Source of the DNA: Bradyrhizobium sp. 1(2017) | GTDB lineage: Bacteria > Pseudomonadota > Alphaproteobacteria > Rhizobiales > Xanthobacteraceae | NCBI RefSeq assembly: GCF_011602485.2 | Contig: NZ_CP050022.2 | Coordinates: forward strand, 3,430,001 to 3,494,000 | DNA: 64,000 nt | Reading direction: 5' to 3' | In this document: in pieces, positions 16,552 to 25,100 of the stretch | Layout: every line of letters starts with the position of its first letter | How positions within the stretch are numbered: the first letter of the stretch is position 1 | The notes under the pieces: model-generated | What the model was told of the DNA's origin: nothing | Database searches by the model: none | What the model saw: the letters and a program-made list of their open reading frames with translations, nothing else | Translations under genes and position numbers: made by a program

Positions 16552-17577
16552 ATGTTGAGAAAAGTCGCTGTCACGCTCGTGGGATTGGCCCTGACCACGG
16601 GCGCGGCCCTGGCCCAGGACACCACGATCAAGTTCACGCTCGGTTGGAAGACACAAGGCAGCGATGCCGCGTTCTTCTACGCCAAGGACCACGGCTATTT
16701 CAAAGAGGAAGGCCTCAACGTCGTCATCGACCAGGGCGAGGGCTCCGGCGCCACCGTCACGCGCATCATGTCCGGCGCCTATGACGCCGGTTTCGGCGAC
16801 GTCAACGCCATCATCCAGAACGCCTCGGCCAAGCCGCAGGATGCGCCCGTCATGGTCTACATGATGTGGAATCAGCCGCCGTTCGCGATCGTCGCGAAGA
16901 AGACCAGCGGCATCAACACCATCAAGGATTTCGAAGGCCATACTCTCGGCGGCGCGCAGGGCACGCCGACGACGCGCCTGCTGCCGGTGTTCACGCGCAA
17001 GAACGGTCTCGACGGCGAGAAGATCAAGATCTCCAACATGGCTCCGAACCTGCAGGAGCCGATGCTGATCAAGGGCGATATCGATGGAGCCCTGGTCTTC
17101 AACATCACCAGCTACTTCAACCTGGTGCTCAACCGCCAGGACCCGGACAAAGACTTCAAATGGTTCTCGTTCGGTGAGTACGGCCTCGATCTCTACTCGA
17201 ACGGCGTGATGGTTTCGCGCAAGCTGATCGCCTCGAACCCGAAAGTCGTCGCAGGACTGGTGCGTGCCATCAACAAGGGTGCGATCGCGGTCGCCAAGGA
17301 CCAGAATGCCGGCATGAAGGCGGCGGTGAACTACGACAACCTCATCAACGCGGATGTCGAGAAGCGGCGGCTGCAATATTCCTTTGAGAAACTGATCGTC
17401 TCGCCCGAGATGAAGGAGATCGGCATCGGCGACATCAAGGACGATCGCATGGCGCGCGCCATCGGCATCGTGGTCGAGGGTTACCAGCTGACCCGCGCGC
17501 CGACGCCGGCGGAAGTGTTTTCGCGCGAATTCCTGCCGTCGCGCGCGGAGCGGGAGCTGGTATATACTGCCAACTGA
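16552..17577 (+). CDS. ABC substrate-binding protein, NMT1/TauA-like (341 aa)
   Basis: Periplasmic receptor for the preceding permease and ATPase. The signal peptide MLRKVAVTLVGLALTTGAALAQD is cleaved after ALA. The mature protein begins with the NMT1/THI5-like strand FTLGWKTQGSDAAFFYAKDHGYFKEEG, the family used for pyrimidine thiamine precursors, riboflavin, nitrate and sulfonates. A strong AGGAGG ribosome site precedes ATG 16552. Genes for three amidohydrolases surround it, so I infer a nitrogen heterocycle as ligand. The KTQGSDAAFFYAKDHGYF element particularly resembles hydroxymethylpyrimidine/formylaminopyrimidine binders, but that is not decisive. Confidence 0.9.
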   Translation: MLRKVAVTLVGLALTTGAALAQDTTIKFTLGWKTQGSDAAFFYAKDHGYFKEEGLNVVIDQGEGSGATVTRIMSGAYDAGFGDVNAIIQNASAKPQDAPVMVYMMWNQPPFAIVAKKTSGINTIKDFEGHTLGGAQGTPTTRLLPVFTRKNGLDGEKIKISNMAPNLQEPMLIKGDIDGALVFNITSYFNLVLNRQDPDKDFKWFSFGEYGLDLYSNGVMVSRKLIASNPKVVAGLVRAINKGAIAVAKDQNAGMKAAVNYDNLINADVEKRRLQYSFEKLIVSPEMKEIGIGDIKDDRMARAIGIVVEGYQLTRAPTPAEVFSREFLPSRAERELVYTAN

Positions 17578-17593
17578 TCCCAGGGAGACGCTC

Positions 17594-19027
17594 ATGGCCA
17601 CGGAAGTTTCGGCAACCAGCCTGTTCCGTGGCCTTGATCGCGGCGTCAGCGACAACGTCGTGCTGCGGCACGACGGCGGCGTCATCACCGGGATCGCCGA
17701 AGGAGCGGGGCCGGGGCCGCGCTCCCTCGTCATTCCGGCCTTCGTCAACGCCCATGACCATGCCCGCGCCACCGCGTCGTCCTTCGGTGCGGTCGGCATG
17801 CCCCTGGAAAGCTGGATCCTGCGGACCGCGCTCGGCACGCCGGTCGATCCGTACCTGACCGCAGCCTCCGCTCTGGCTCGGTCCGCAAAGGCCGGCTGCG
17901 CGGCCATGATGGTGCACTACACCCGCCCGAGCGGCACGATGCCCCTGGTTGATGAAGCCAAGGCCGTCGCGAAAGCCGCCTCCGACGTCGGTATCCGCAT
18001 CGCCTTTGCGCTGGCCGTGCGCGACCAGAATCCGATCGTCTATGGTGACGCCGAGCCGGTACTCTCGGGACTCTCGCGGGACGACCGCAACACCATCGAG
18101 GATCTCTTCGTCCGCGCGCCGATGTCGCCAGACGCGTACATTGAGCTCACGGACGCCATTGCGGCCGCCATCGCCGGCCCGATGGTCGACGTTCAGCTCG
18201 GGCCTGCCGGCGTGCAATGGTGCTCGAAGCCACTGCTGGAGGCGGTGGCGGAGAACTCCGCACGGACCGGCCGCCGCATCCACATGCATCTGTTGGAGAC
18301 CGTGTATCAGCGGGCCTGGGCCGACCAAAACTTTCCGGACATGGTGCGCTGGCTGCGCGACATCGGTTTCCTCTCGGGGCGGCTGACGCTCGCGCACTGC
18401 ATCCACGCCAGACCGGATGAGCTGGAGATGATCGCGGCCTCGGGAGCGCGCATCGTGACCAATTTCAGCTCGAACATGCATCTGCGCTCGGGTCTCGCGC
18501 CGATTGCCGCCGCACACCAATGCGGCTGCGCCATCGCGGTGGGCGTCGATGGCCTGGCGCTGGATGAGGACGACGACATCCTGCGCGAAATGCGGCTGGT
18601 GCAGATGGTCCATGGCGGCCTCGGCTTCAAGCCGAGTTGGACGCCCGCCGAAATGTTCGCGCTTGCCATCCGCAACGGGCGCCGCGCAACCGGCGCGCCC
18701 GGGAGCGGAGAGCTCGCCGTCGGCAATCCCGCCGACTACGCCGTGATCGATCTCGACCGGCTCGATCGCGACCGGATCATGCCGGTTGATCCCATGGCGC
18801 TCCTGTTCGCGCGCGGCAACGCATTGCTGGTGAAGGAGGTCGTCGTTGCCGGCAAGACGATCGCGAGGGAAGGGGTCTGTGCGGGCGTCGACCTCCCCGC
18901 GATCGAACAGGAGTTGCGGGCCATGTACCGCGCCAATGTCGGCAAGCTCGACGGCTTCCGGCGGATGTGGCCGCCGTTGTCGGAGCGGCTGGGCGGCTGG
19001 TTCGAGCAGCAGCTCAACTGCGAATAG
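17594..19027 (+). CDS. Amidohydrolase, deaminase-like (477 aa)
   Basis: COG0402-type metal-dependent hydrolase. Metal and catalytic motifs: VNAHDHARA (first His pair, about residue 54), IHMHLLET with His and the general acid Glu (HxxE) present, LAHCIHA, and VGVDGLALDEDDDIL with the metal Asp. The HLLET pattern is the one seen in guanine/SAH deaminases and the TrzN/AtzB s-triazine hydrolases, so deamination or related hydrolysis of a purine-, pyrimidine- or triazine-like ring is likely. The gene starts 16 nt after the binding protein with GGGAGA upstream and is last in the sigma-54 operon. A hairpin terminator follows. Confidence 0.85.
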   Translation: MATEVSATSLFRGLDRGVSDNVVLRHDGGVITGIAEGAGPGPRSLVIPAFVNAHDHARATASSFGAVGMPLESWILRTALGTPVDPYLTAASALARSAKAGCAAMMVHYTRPSGTMPLVDEAKAVAKAASDVGIRIAFALAVRDQNPIVYGDAEPVLSGLSRDDRNTIEDLFVRAPMSPDAYIELTDAIAAAIAGPMVDVQLGPAGVQWCSKPLLEAVAENSARTGRRIHMHLLETVYQRAWADQNFPDMVRWLRDIGFLSGRLTLAHCIHARPDELEMIAASGARIVTNFSSNMHLRSGLAPIAAAHQCGCAIAVGVDGLALDEDDDILREMRLVQMVHGGLGFKPSWTPAEMFALAIRNGRRATGAPGSGELAVGNPADYAVIDLDRLDRDRIMPVDPMALLFARGNALLVKEVVVAGKTIAREGVCAGVDLPAIEQELRAMYRANVGKLDGFRRMWPPLSERLGGWFEQQLNCE

Positions 19028-19043
19028 GGCCTGGGCCAAAGAA

Positions 19044-19072
19044 AGCGCCCGCCCGGCGATCAGGCGGGCGCT
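19044..19072. terminator. Bidirectional hairpin terminator between convergent genes
   Basis: Perfect 10-bp arms AGCGCCCGCC (19044-19053) and GGCGGGCGCT (19063-19072) with a 9-nt loop, between the ends of the amidohydrolase (plus) and LivK-type gene (minus). The minus-strand side is followed by TTTCTTT, which fits intrinsic termination. The plus side has no T tract. Confidence 0.75.
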
Positions 19073-19097
19073 TCCAAAAGCTCGGACGTAGCCCCCG

Positions 19098-20237
19098 TTA
19101 TTGCAATGCCTCTAGCTTGGCATTCTTGCCGTCGACCACCTTGAACACGACGTAGCGCGGCTGCATCTGGCCGTTCGGCAGGAATTGGACATCGCCGAAT
19201 ACGGTGCCCTTCACGGGCTTGCCGCGGATCGCCTCCGCCACGGCCTTGCGATCGAGCGATTTTGTCGACTCGACCGCCTGCGCCCAAACCTGCACAGCCG
19301 CCGCACCGAGCGCGGCGCTCTTGTCGGGTGGGGCACCATAGGCTTTCGTGTAGGCGGCGACGAACGAGGTGCTTTCGGGCTGCGTCGTGAACGGCGGCAA
19401 ATCCGGGAAGAAGATGTCGGCAGAGATCACGCCGTTGTTGGCGTCGCCCGCGACCTTGAACACCGTGCTGAGCATGATGCCGACCGCACCGACGAAGGTC
19501 GATTTGATGCCGGCCTGACGATACTGGTCCACCATCGCGGGCAGGCCCGACGAGTTGGACGAGTTGGTGACGATGATGACGTCTGCGTCGGCGCCCTTCA
19601 GATTGGTGAGCTGGACGCGGAAATCGGTGTCCTTGAACGCGAACTTTTCGGTCATGACGACCTGGCCTGAAAAGTTCAGCTTCTTGAACTCGGCCTCGAC
19701 CGCGGTCTGAAAACCGTTGCCGTAGACGTCGTTCTGAGTGAGAAAGGCGACCTTCTTCGCTTTCATGGTCTGGACGACATATTTGGCGATCACCTCAGCA
19801 TCAAAGCCGTTCGAGCTGTTGATGCGTATCGCGTAAGGATTGGTCTCGCCGCTGAGGACCAATTCTGATTTCGAGACGGCGGTGATATCCAGAATGCCGC
19901 CGCGGGCGAGGATCGGCTGCATCGCGAGCGTGACAGGCGAATTCCAGCCTTCGATCACGACGTCGGCCTTTTCGGCGATCATCTCGTTGGCGCGGCTGAC
20001 GCCGACCGCGGGCGTGCTTTCGTCGTCTTTTGAAATCACCGTCAGCTTGCGGCCGAGCAGCCCGCCCTTGTCGTTGATCTGCTGGACCATCAGCTTGACG
20101 GCGTTGGTCACGGTCTGACCGTCGGGGCCGGCGCCGCCGCTGAGCGGAAAGATGGTGCCGACCTTGATGTCCTGCGCCGTCGCCGGCGCGGATGCGAGCC
20201 CTAGCAGCAGCGCGAGAGCCAGTTTCGTCTTGTGCAT
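19098..20237 (-). CDS. Liv-type ABC substrate-binding protein (379 aa)
   Basis: Periplasmic binding protein of the branched-chain amino acid/amide family (type I fold). The start is ATG 20237 (MHKTKLALALLLGLASAPATAQD) because GGAGG lies 6 nt upstream and the signal peptide begins there; the much longer open frame upstream runs antisense through the permease gene. The mature protein opens with IKVGTIFPLSGGAGPDGQTVTNAVKLMVQQINDKGG, the family hallmark. It is the last gene of the five-gene minus-strand operon. Ligand is unknown; such systems carry amino acids, amides, urea or aromatic acids. Confidence 0.93.
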   Translation of the reverse strand: MHKTKLALALLLGLASAPATAQDIKVGTIFPLSGGAGPDGQTVTNAVKLMVQQINDKGGLLGRKLTVISKDDESTPAVGVSRANEMIAEKADVVIEGWNSPVTLAMQPILARGGILDITAVSKSELVLSGETNPYAIRINSSNGFDAEVIAKYVVQTMKAKKVAFLTQNDVYGNGFQTAVEAEFKKLNFSGQVVMTEKFAFKDTDFRVQLTNLKGADADVIIVTNSSNSSGLPAMVDQYRQAGIKSTFVGAVGIMLSTVFKVAGDANNGVISADIFFPDLPPFTTQPESTSFVAAYTKAYGAPPDKSAALGAAAVQVWAQAVESTKSLDRKAVAEAIRGKPVKGTVFGDVQFLPNGQMQPRYVVFKVVDGKNAKLEALQ

Positions 20238-20257
20238 GCGCGTCCTCCCCATGTGTT

Positions 20258-21235
20258 TCACGTTTTCTTGGTGATACGGCGGTACAATCCTACGAGCCCG
20301 GCGGGCCAGAAGATCAAGACCAGCGCGAGCACCGTTCCCAGAACGATCTTGTTCCAGTCGCCGCCGAGCGAGAGCAGGTTCTGCTGCGCGATCAGCAAGG
20401 CGGTGCCGATCAGAGGGCCGAGCAGGATGCGGCGCCCGACCAGCACGATGGCCGTCAGCATCATGACCAAAAAGTACGATTCGAACATGTCGGGGCCGAC
20501 ATAGGCGCGCTGATAGGCGTAAAGCCAGCCGGCCAGGCCGGTGATCGGTGCTGAGATCACGAACACGGCAAGCCTGATCCGGCGCGGATCGACGCCGAGG
20601 CTGGCGGCGAGCGCCGGGTTCATCTGCACCATGAGTGCGGCGGTGCCGAGGCGCGAGCGGCGGAACCGGGCGATGAAGGCCAGCGTCACAAGAAGGAGGG
20701 CGAAAGCAATCGGCCAAAGATCCTCTTGCATCGCTCCGGAGAAGTTGGTGATCAGCAATGGCAGCTTCAGCGGAGGAATACCGACGACGCCGTCGGAGCC
20801 GCCAACCGCGTCCCAGTTGAAGGCGATCTCGTAGGCGACAACGGCGGCCGCATAGGTCACGAGTGAGAAGACGAATTCGCGGGTGCGCAGGGTGACGGCA
20901 CCGAGAAAGGCCGCTGCGGCAACGCACAGCGCGATCGTCGCGGCCGCAGTCAGCCAGCCGTTCAGACCGTATTTGGCCGAGAGGTTCGCGGCCGCATAAC
21001 CGCCAATCGCCCAGAACACCGTGTGCCCGAGGCTGACCTCGCCAAGATAAGACAGGACGATGTCGGCGCCGTAGCACATCACCGCGAAAATCGCGATTGT
21101 GGTGAGTGTCGAATAGGCGATTGGCGTGCCGCCGAGCAGGCGCGGCAGGAAGAAGCCGATTACGACGAGCGCTGCGATCGTTGCCAAGCGCAAGAGCGGG
21201 ATTGGGGCGGGTTGCGGAGCGTCGATCGCGGTCAT
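20258..21235 (-). CDS. Liv-type ABC permease, LivM family (325 aa)
   Basis: Inner-membrane subunit with about nine hydrophobic segments. The ATG at 21235 overlaps the LivH-type stop by 4 nt, which fixes the start (MTAIDAPQPAPIPLLRL). Characteristic pieces: YLGEVSLGHTVFWAIGGYAAA near the N-terminus, MNPALAASLGVDPRRIRLAVFVISAPITGLAGWLYA in the coupling region, and VLVGRRILLGPLIGTALL near the C-terminus (the usual GGxGxxxGPxxGA, here with RRI). Forms a heterodimeric pore with the LivH-type permease. Confidence 0.93.
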   Translation of the reverse strand: MTAIDAPQPAPIPLLRLATIAALVVIGFFLPRLLGGTPIAYSTLTTIAIFAVMCYGADIVLSYLGEVSLGHTVFWAIGGYAAANLSAKYGLNGWLTAAATIALCVAAAAFLGAVTLRTREFVFSLVTYAAAVVAYEIAFNWDAVGGSDGVVGIPPLKLPLLITNFSGAMQEDLWPIAFALLLVTLAFIARFRRSRLGTAALMVQMNPALAASLGVDPRRIRLAVFVISAPITGLAGWLYAYQRAYVGPDMFESYFLVMMLTAIVLVGRRILLGPLIGTALLIAQQNLLSLGGDWNKIVLGTVLALVLIFWPAGLVGLYRRITKKT

Positions 21236-22086
21236 TTGGTCGCAAGTCCCGCGGGACGGATCACCAGCAATGCCAGTAGCAGCGCAAAGGCCGCGGCCGT
21301 CGTGTAGGCCGGCGATACGAACGCGCCAAAGAAGGCGGTGAACAGGCCAAGCCCGAGGCCGGCCGCGAGCGCGCCGCCGATCGAGCCGATACCGCCAACT
21401 ACGACCACGACAAAGGTCATGATGACCTCGTTGAAGCCCATGCTGGTCAGGATTGGCGAGCGAGGCGCAACCAGCGCAGCGCCGAGCGCAACCGCCGAGC
21501 ATTCGAACACGAAGACGCCGAGATACACGAACTTTGCATTGATCCCGAACAGCTCTGCAAGCTTCGGGTCCTCGGCTACGGCGCGGATGACGGAGCCGAA
21601 CCGCGTGCGCTGCGTGAAGAGCCAGACCGCACAATAGAGCAGGAGCGTGACGACCAGCACCAGCACGTCCTGCCAGGTGAACCAGAGCGGGCCGATATCG
21701 ACTTTGGCGCGTGCCAATGTCCCGGGCAGCGTCTGGGGATTACCGCCGAAGATGAGCGCGCTGCCGCCCTGCAGGACGTAGCCGAGGCCGAGGGTCACGA
21801 TCATCAGGCTGGTCAGGTTCTGCGTCATGACGAGGCGCATCATCGCGCCCTGCATGAGGAGACCGATGATACCGAGTACGACGATGGCTACGAGGATGGC
21901 GAGCGGGTATGAAAGACCCATCTTGGTGATAGCGTACCAGGTGACGAACGCGCCGAGCATGTAGAGCTGACCGTGAGCGAAATTCACCAGACGCGCAACA
22001 CCGAGCAGGATGGTCCAGCCCAGCGCGATGCAGGCATAGCCGGAGCCGAGCACGATGCCGTTGATGATCTGCTGCGCGACATTCAT
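21232..22086 (-). CDS. Liv-type ABC permease, LivH family (284 aa)
   Basis: Inner-membrane subunit with eight or so hydrophobic helices. The N-terminus IINGIVLGSGYACIALGWTILLGVARLVNFAHGQLYMLGAF is the classic LivH start, and VVVGGIGSIGGALAAGLGLGLFTAF is the conserved C-terminal loop. It overlaps LivF upstream and LivM downstream by 4 nt each, so the whole operon is translationally coupled. Pairs with the LivM-type permease. Confidence 0.94.
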   Translation of the reverse strand: MNVAQQIINGIVLGSGYACIALGWTILLGVARLVNFAHGQLYMLGAFVTWYAITKMGLSYPLAILVAIVVLGIIGLLMQGAMMRLVMTQNLTSLMIVTLGLGYVLQGGSALIFGGNPQTLPGTLARAKVDIGPLWFTWQDVLVLVVTLLLYCAVWLFTQRTRFGSVIRAVAEDPKLAELFGINAKFVYLGVFVFECSAVALGAALVAPRSPILTSMGFNEVIMTFVVVVVGGIGSIGGALAAGLGLGLFTAFFGAFVSPAYTTAAAFALLLALLVIRPAGLATK

Positions 22087-22826
22087 GACGGCGTTCCATC
22101 CGCGATGGTGCCGAGATAGGCTTCGATGATGCGGTGGTCGGCAGCCATGACGTCGGCCGAGCCTTCGCCGACGATCTTGCCGCGTTCGAGCAGATAGAGA
22201 TGGTCGACGACCTTCAGGGCGGCCTTCACGTTCTGCTCGACCAGCAGCACTGGCAGGCCGCGATCGACCAATTGGCGAATGCGGGAAAGCAGGTCGGTGA
22301 TCAGTCGGGGCGCGAGACCTGCGGAGGGCTCATCCAGCATCAGCACCCGCGGGCCCGCGAGCAGCGCACGCCCTACCGCAAGCATCTGGCGCTCGCCGCC
22401 GGAAAGCGCTGCGCCCTTGTGCGACCGGCGTTCGGCGAGGCGAGGGAAGAACTCGAAGACCTCTGGAGTGGTGAAGAGATGTCGGCCGGTGGCGTCCGCG
22501 GGCGGTCGCACCAGCGCCAGGTTTTCATCGACGGTCAGTTCAGCAAAGATGTTTTTGCCCTCGGGGACGAGCGTGAGACCGCGGGCCACCCGTTCATGAG
22601 CGGCAAGCCTGTCGAGGCTGCGTCCTTCAAGCTGTACGCCGCCGGTCACGACGGCGTGGCCACGCGACCAGCCGGCCAGCGCATTGACCAGCGTGGTCTT
22701 GCCGGCGCCGTTGGCGCCGACGAGGCCAACCATCCGCCCTGCGGGCACGCCGATGCTGACACCTGACACGGCAACATTGCCGGCGTAGCGGACAGAGAGA
22801 TTATCGCTCTGGAGCACGCCGGTCAT
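22083..22826 (-). CDS. Liv-type ABC ATPase, LivF family (247 aa)
   Basis: Second ATP-binding subunit of the branched-chain-type importer. Walker A GANGAGKTT (about residues 35-43), signature LSGGERQMLAVGRALL, Walker B RVLMLDEPSAGLAP, and switch region LLVEQNVKAAL, all typical of LivF rather than LivG (no long insert). The ATG at 22826 overlaps the LivG-type stop by 4 nt. It also overlaps the LivH-type start downstream. Confidence 0.94.
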   Translation of the reverse strand: MTGVLQSDNLSVRYAGNVAVSGVSIGVPAGRMVGLVGANGAGKTTLVNALAGWSRGHAVVTGGVQLEGRSLDRLAAHERVARGLTLVPEGKNIFAELTVDENLALVRPPADATGRHLFTTPEVFEFFPRLAERRSHKGAALSGGERQMLAVGRALLAGPRVLMLDEPSAGLAPRLITDLLSRIRQLVDRGLPVLLVEQNVKAALKVVDHLYLLERGKIVGEGSADVMAADHRIIEAYLGTIADGTPS

Positions 22827-23683
22827 TCGTCGCGCCCCAGATAGGCCTCACGCACGCGAGGATCACGCTGGATGTCGGCCGGTGTTCCCGTTGCCAGCAT
22901 CGCGCCCTGGTCGATCATAACGATGCGGTCGGCAATCGACATGATCAGGTCCATATGATGCTCGATGACGACGAGCGCGAGGTTGCGCTTGCGTAGTCCG
23001 ATCAGGACGTCGGCCAGCTTCTTCATGTCGCCACCACTGAGTCCTGCGGCGGGTTCATCAAGCAGGAGCACCTTTGCACCGGTCCCATAGGCGAGGGCAA
23101 CGGAAAGCAGGCGCTGCACGCCGTAAGGGATGTCGCCGGGAAGCTGGTCGTGGTACTGGCGGGCGATCCCGAAGAAGTCGAGCAGCTGCGCGGCGGCGAT
23201 CTCGGCTGCGCGGCGCGTGGTGGCCTCACGCCACGGGGCGAAGAGCGACGTCGCAAGACCCGTCGAGAAATCGCGGAAGATGGCCGAGATCGCGTTCTGC
23301 AGGACCGTCAATTCGCCGAAGAACGAATTCTGCTGGAATGTACGGCGCAAGCCGCGCGCCGCAAGATCGAACGTCCGGAGTCCCGACACGTCGCTGTTGT
23401 CGAGGAAAGTGCTGCCGCCGTGGGTGACGGCATTGGTGACGGCGGCAAAACAGCTGCTCTTGCCGGCGCCATTCGGACCGATGATGCCGAGGATCTCGTT
23501 ATCACGGACCGACCAGCTGACGTCGCGGAGGGCGACGAGCGCGCCATACTGCACGGTCAGTCTTTCGACGCGCAGCACGTCGACCGCGCCGTGTCGCGTT
23601 TCTCCGGAACTTGCCACCCGGCCGTCCATCCCTGTTGTCCCGACTGCGCTTACGGCAACCGGTTCTTTTTGGCGCGGCCGCAT
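22823..23683 (-). CDS. Liv-type ABC ATPase, LivG family (286 aa)
   Basis: First gene of the livGFHMK-like operon. Walker A GPNGAGKSS, a long arm after Walker A including RTFQQNSFFGELTVLQNA, signature in the unusual form LSVALAYGTGAKVLLLDEPAAGLSGGDM (the canonical LSxGxQ is degenerate, preceded by PYGVQRL), and switch region VVIEHHMDLIMSIADRIVMID. The start is uncertain: ATG 23683 gives 286 aa, a TTG at 23710 or ATG 23629 are alternatives, and none has a clear ribosome site. The degenerate signature motif is worth noting, although LivG proteins vary here. Confidence 0.9.
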   Translation of the reverse strand: MRPRQKEPVAVSAVGTTGMDGRVASSGETRHGAVDVLRVERLTVQYGALVALRDVSWSVRDNEILGIIGPNGAGKSSCFAAVTNAVTHGGSTFLDNSDVSGLRTFDLAARGLRRTFQQNSFFGELTVLQNAISAIFRDFSTGLATSLFAPWREATTRRAAEIAAAQLLDFFGIARQYHDQLPGDIPYGVQRLLSVALAYGTGAKVLLLDEPAAGLSGGDMKKLADVLIGLRKRNLALVVIEHHMDLIMSIADRIVMIDQGAMLATGTPADIQRDPRVREAYLGRDE

Positions 23684-23765
23684 AGCAATCGATACGGGAT
23701 CAAATTGCAAACGACAGGCGGCCTCGCGAGTCGAAGGTATTGCGCGCCCGCCATGAAAACTTGTG

Positions 23766-23784
23766 CTGACTGGTTGTCAGACCA
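23766..23784. promoter_or_regulatory. Palindrome between divergent transporter genes
   Basis: CTGAC (23766-23770) and GTCAG (23776-23780) form an inverted repeat; the overlapping TGGT (23771-23774) and ACCA (23781-23784) form a second. It lies about 80 nt upstream of the LivG-type start and 180 nt before the binding protein at 23964. Possible operator; no regulator gene is adjacent. The rest of the 280-bp spacer shows nothing clear. Confidence 0.35.
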
Positions 23785-23963
23785 CAGGCGCCTGCGCTGC
23801 AGCGGGTTCAACCCTGACGAGGCCGTGCGCTATCCACTCCCGCATCGGTACATATAGAACCGCGATAGCTGATAGACCGAGCCACGTCTGGCAGTTGTCG
23901 GAGCCGTCGGCTATGAACGCAACGCGACGCTGCGGCGTAGCCGATGTTCACGAGGAGCCCCCG

Positions 23964-24872
23964 ATGCGTTTACCTGCTGTTCTCCTGGCCCTGACATGTC
24001 TTGCGAGCGCAGCTTCGGCCCAAGACCTCTCGGGCACGCTCCAGAAGATCAAGGAGACCAAGAAGATCACGCTCGGCTATCAGGAGGCCTCGGTCCCGTT
24101 CAGCTATCTCGACGGCAACCAGAAGCCGGTTGGCTTCGCCATGGACATCTGCCTCAGCATCGTCGAGGCCGTGAAGAAGCAGCTCGGCATGTCCGACATC
24201 GCCGTCGACACCCTCGCGGTGACGTCGTCGAACCGGATTCCGCTGATGGTCAACGGCACGCTCGATCTGCATTGCTCGGCGACCACCAACAATGCCGATC
24301 GCCAGAAGCAGGTCGCCTTCACCAATACCCATTTTCTCAGTGCGACGCGATTTGCTGCGAAGAAGGCCGCCAAGATCAACACCATTGACGATCTCAAGGG
24401 CAAGGCGGTCACCGCCGTCGCAGGCTCGGTCAACCTGACGCAGCTCGCCAAGGTCAACACCGAACGTAATCTCGGCATCAACGTGATGCCGGCCAAGGAC
24501 CAGGCCGAGGCGTTCCTGCTGCTGGAGACCGACCGCGCCCAGGCCTATGCGCTCGACGACGTCCAGCTCGCAGTCGCGATCGCGCGGTCGAAGGAGCCGC
24601 AAGCTTACATGATCAGCGAGGAGGCGTTCTCCAAGCCCGAGCCTTACGGCATCATGCTGCGGCGGGAGGATGCACCATTCAAGGCGCTCGCCGACCGTGC
24701 CACGGCGGAGCTCTATGCGAGCCCGGAGATCGAGGTGCTCTACAAGAAATGGCTGCAATCGCCGACGCCGCCGAACGGCCTCAACTACAATGTCCCGATG
24801 TCGTCCGCCTTGCGCAACGCCTTCAAGAAGCCGAGCTCGAGCGCCGATCCCGATGTGTACGCGGTGAACTGA
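23964..24872 (+). CDS. Orphan amino-acid ABC substrate-binding protein, GltI-like (302 aa)
   Basis: Periplasmic type II binding protein similar to glutamate/aspartate receptors. The signal peptide MRLPAVLLALTCLASAASAQD is cleaved after ASA. Ligand-fold landmarks: ITLGYQEASVPFSYLDGNQKPVGFAMDIC, the alpha-carboxyl region DLHCSATTNNADRQKQVAFTNTHF, and YGIMLRREDAPFKALADR. The start at ATG 23964 has GAGGAG 6 nt upstream. No permease or ATPase follows; instead there is an intergenic repeat. It may supply a transporter encoded elsewhere, or act as a sensor. It is divergent from the Liv operon. Confidence 0.92.
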   Translation: MRLPAVLLALTCLASAASAQDLSGTLQKIKETKKITLGYQEASVPFSYLDGNQKPVGFAMDICLSIVEAVKKQLGMSDIAVDTLAVTSSNRIPLMVNGTLDLHCSATTNNADRQKQVAFTNTHFLSATRFAAKKAAKINTIDDLKGKAVTAVAGSVNLTQLAKVNTERNLGINVMPAKDQAEAFLLLETDRAQAYALDDVQLAVAIARSKEPQAYMISEEAFSKPEPYGIMLRREDAPFKALADRATAELYASPEIEVLYKKWLQSPTPPNGLNYNVPMSSALRNAFKKPSSSADPDVYAVN

Positions 24873-24908
24873 GGAAAGCACGCGCGCGATCACGCTGCGC
24901 GTTGCTGC

Positions 24909-25085
24909 GCCCTCTCCCTTGAGGGAGAGGGCAGTTCCGCTGGTAACACATACTCACTCGAGGGTATGTTTCCGCGCGCGTCGTGCCGATAGATATCCCT
25001 CATCCGGCGCTTCGCGCCACCTTCTCCCGCATCCGCCTCCGCCAAGGCTTCGGCGGACATGAGGGGAGGAGGGCGCCATCCTTCT
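24909..25085. repeat. Intergenic palindromic repeat (Bradyrhizobium type)
   Basis: Begins with a perfect hairpin, GCCCTCTCCCT (24909-24919) and AGGGAGAGGGC (24922-24932), and continues with the CTCATCCGGCGCTTCGCGCC and CCTTCTCCCGC blocks that recur between genes in this genus. It lies between convergent genes and could act in transcript ending or 3'-end protection. Identification as a dispersed repeat rests on recognition, since a second full copy is not in the window. Confidence 0.6.
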
Positions 25086-25100
25086 CGGCCAGCATCTAGT

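Noticed and set aside
20238..21245. Extension of the LivK-type gene to about 715 codons
   Set aside because: It lies in an alternate frame of the LivM-type permease; the signal peptide and GGAGG fix the start at 20237.
21236..21634. Extended LivM permease start
   Set aside because: Overlaps the LivH-type gene; the ATGA junction at 21232-21235 is the standard coupling.
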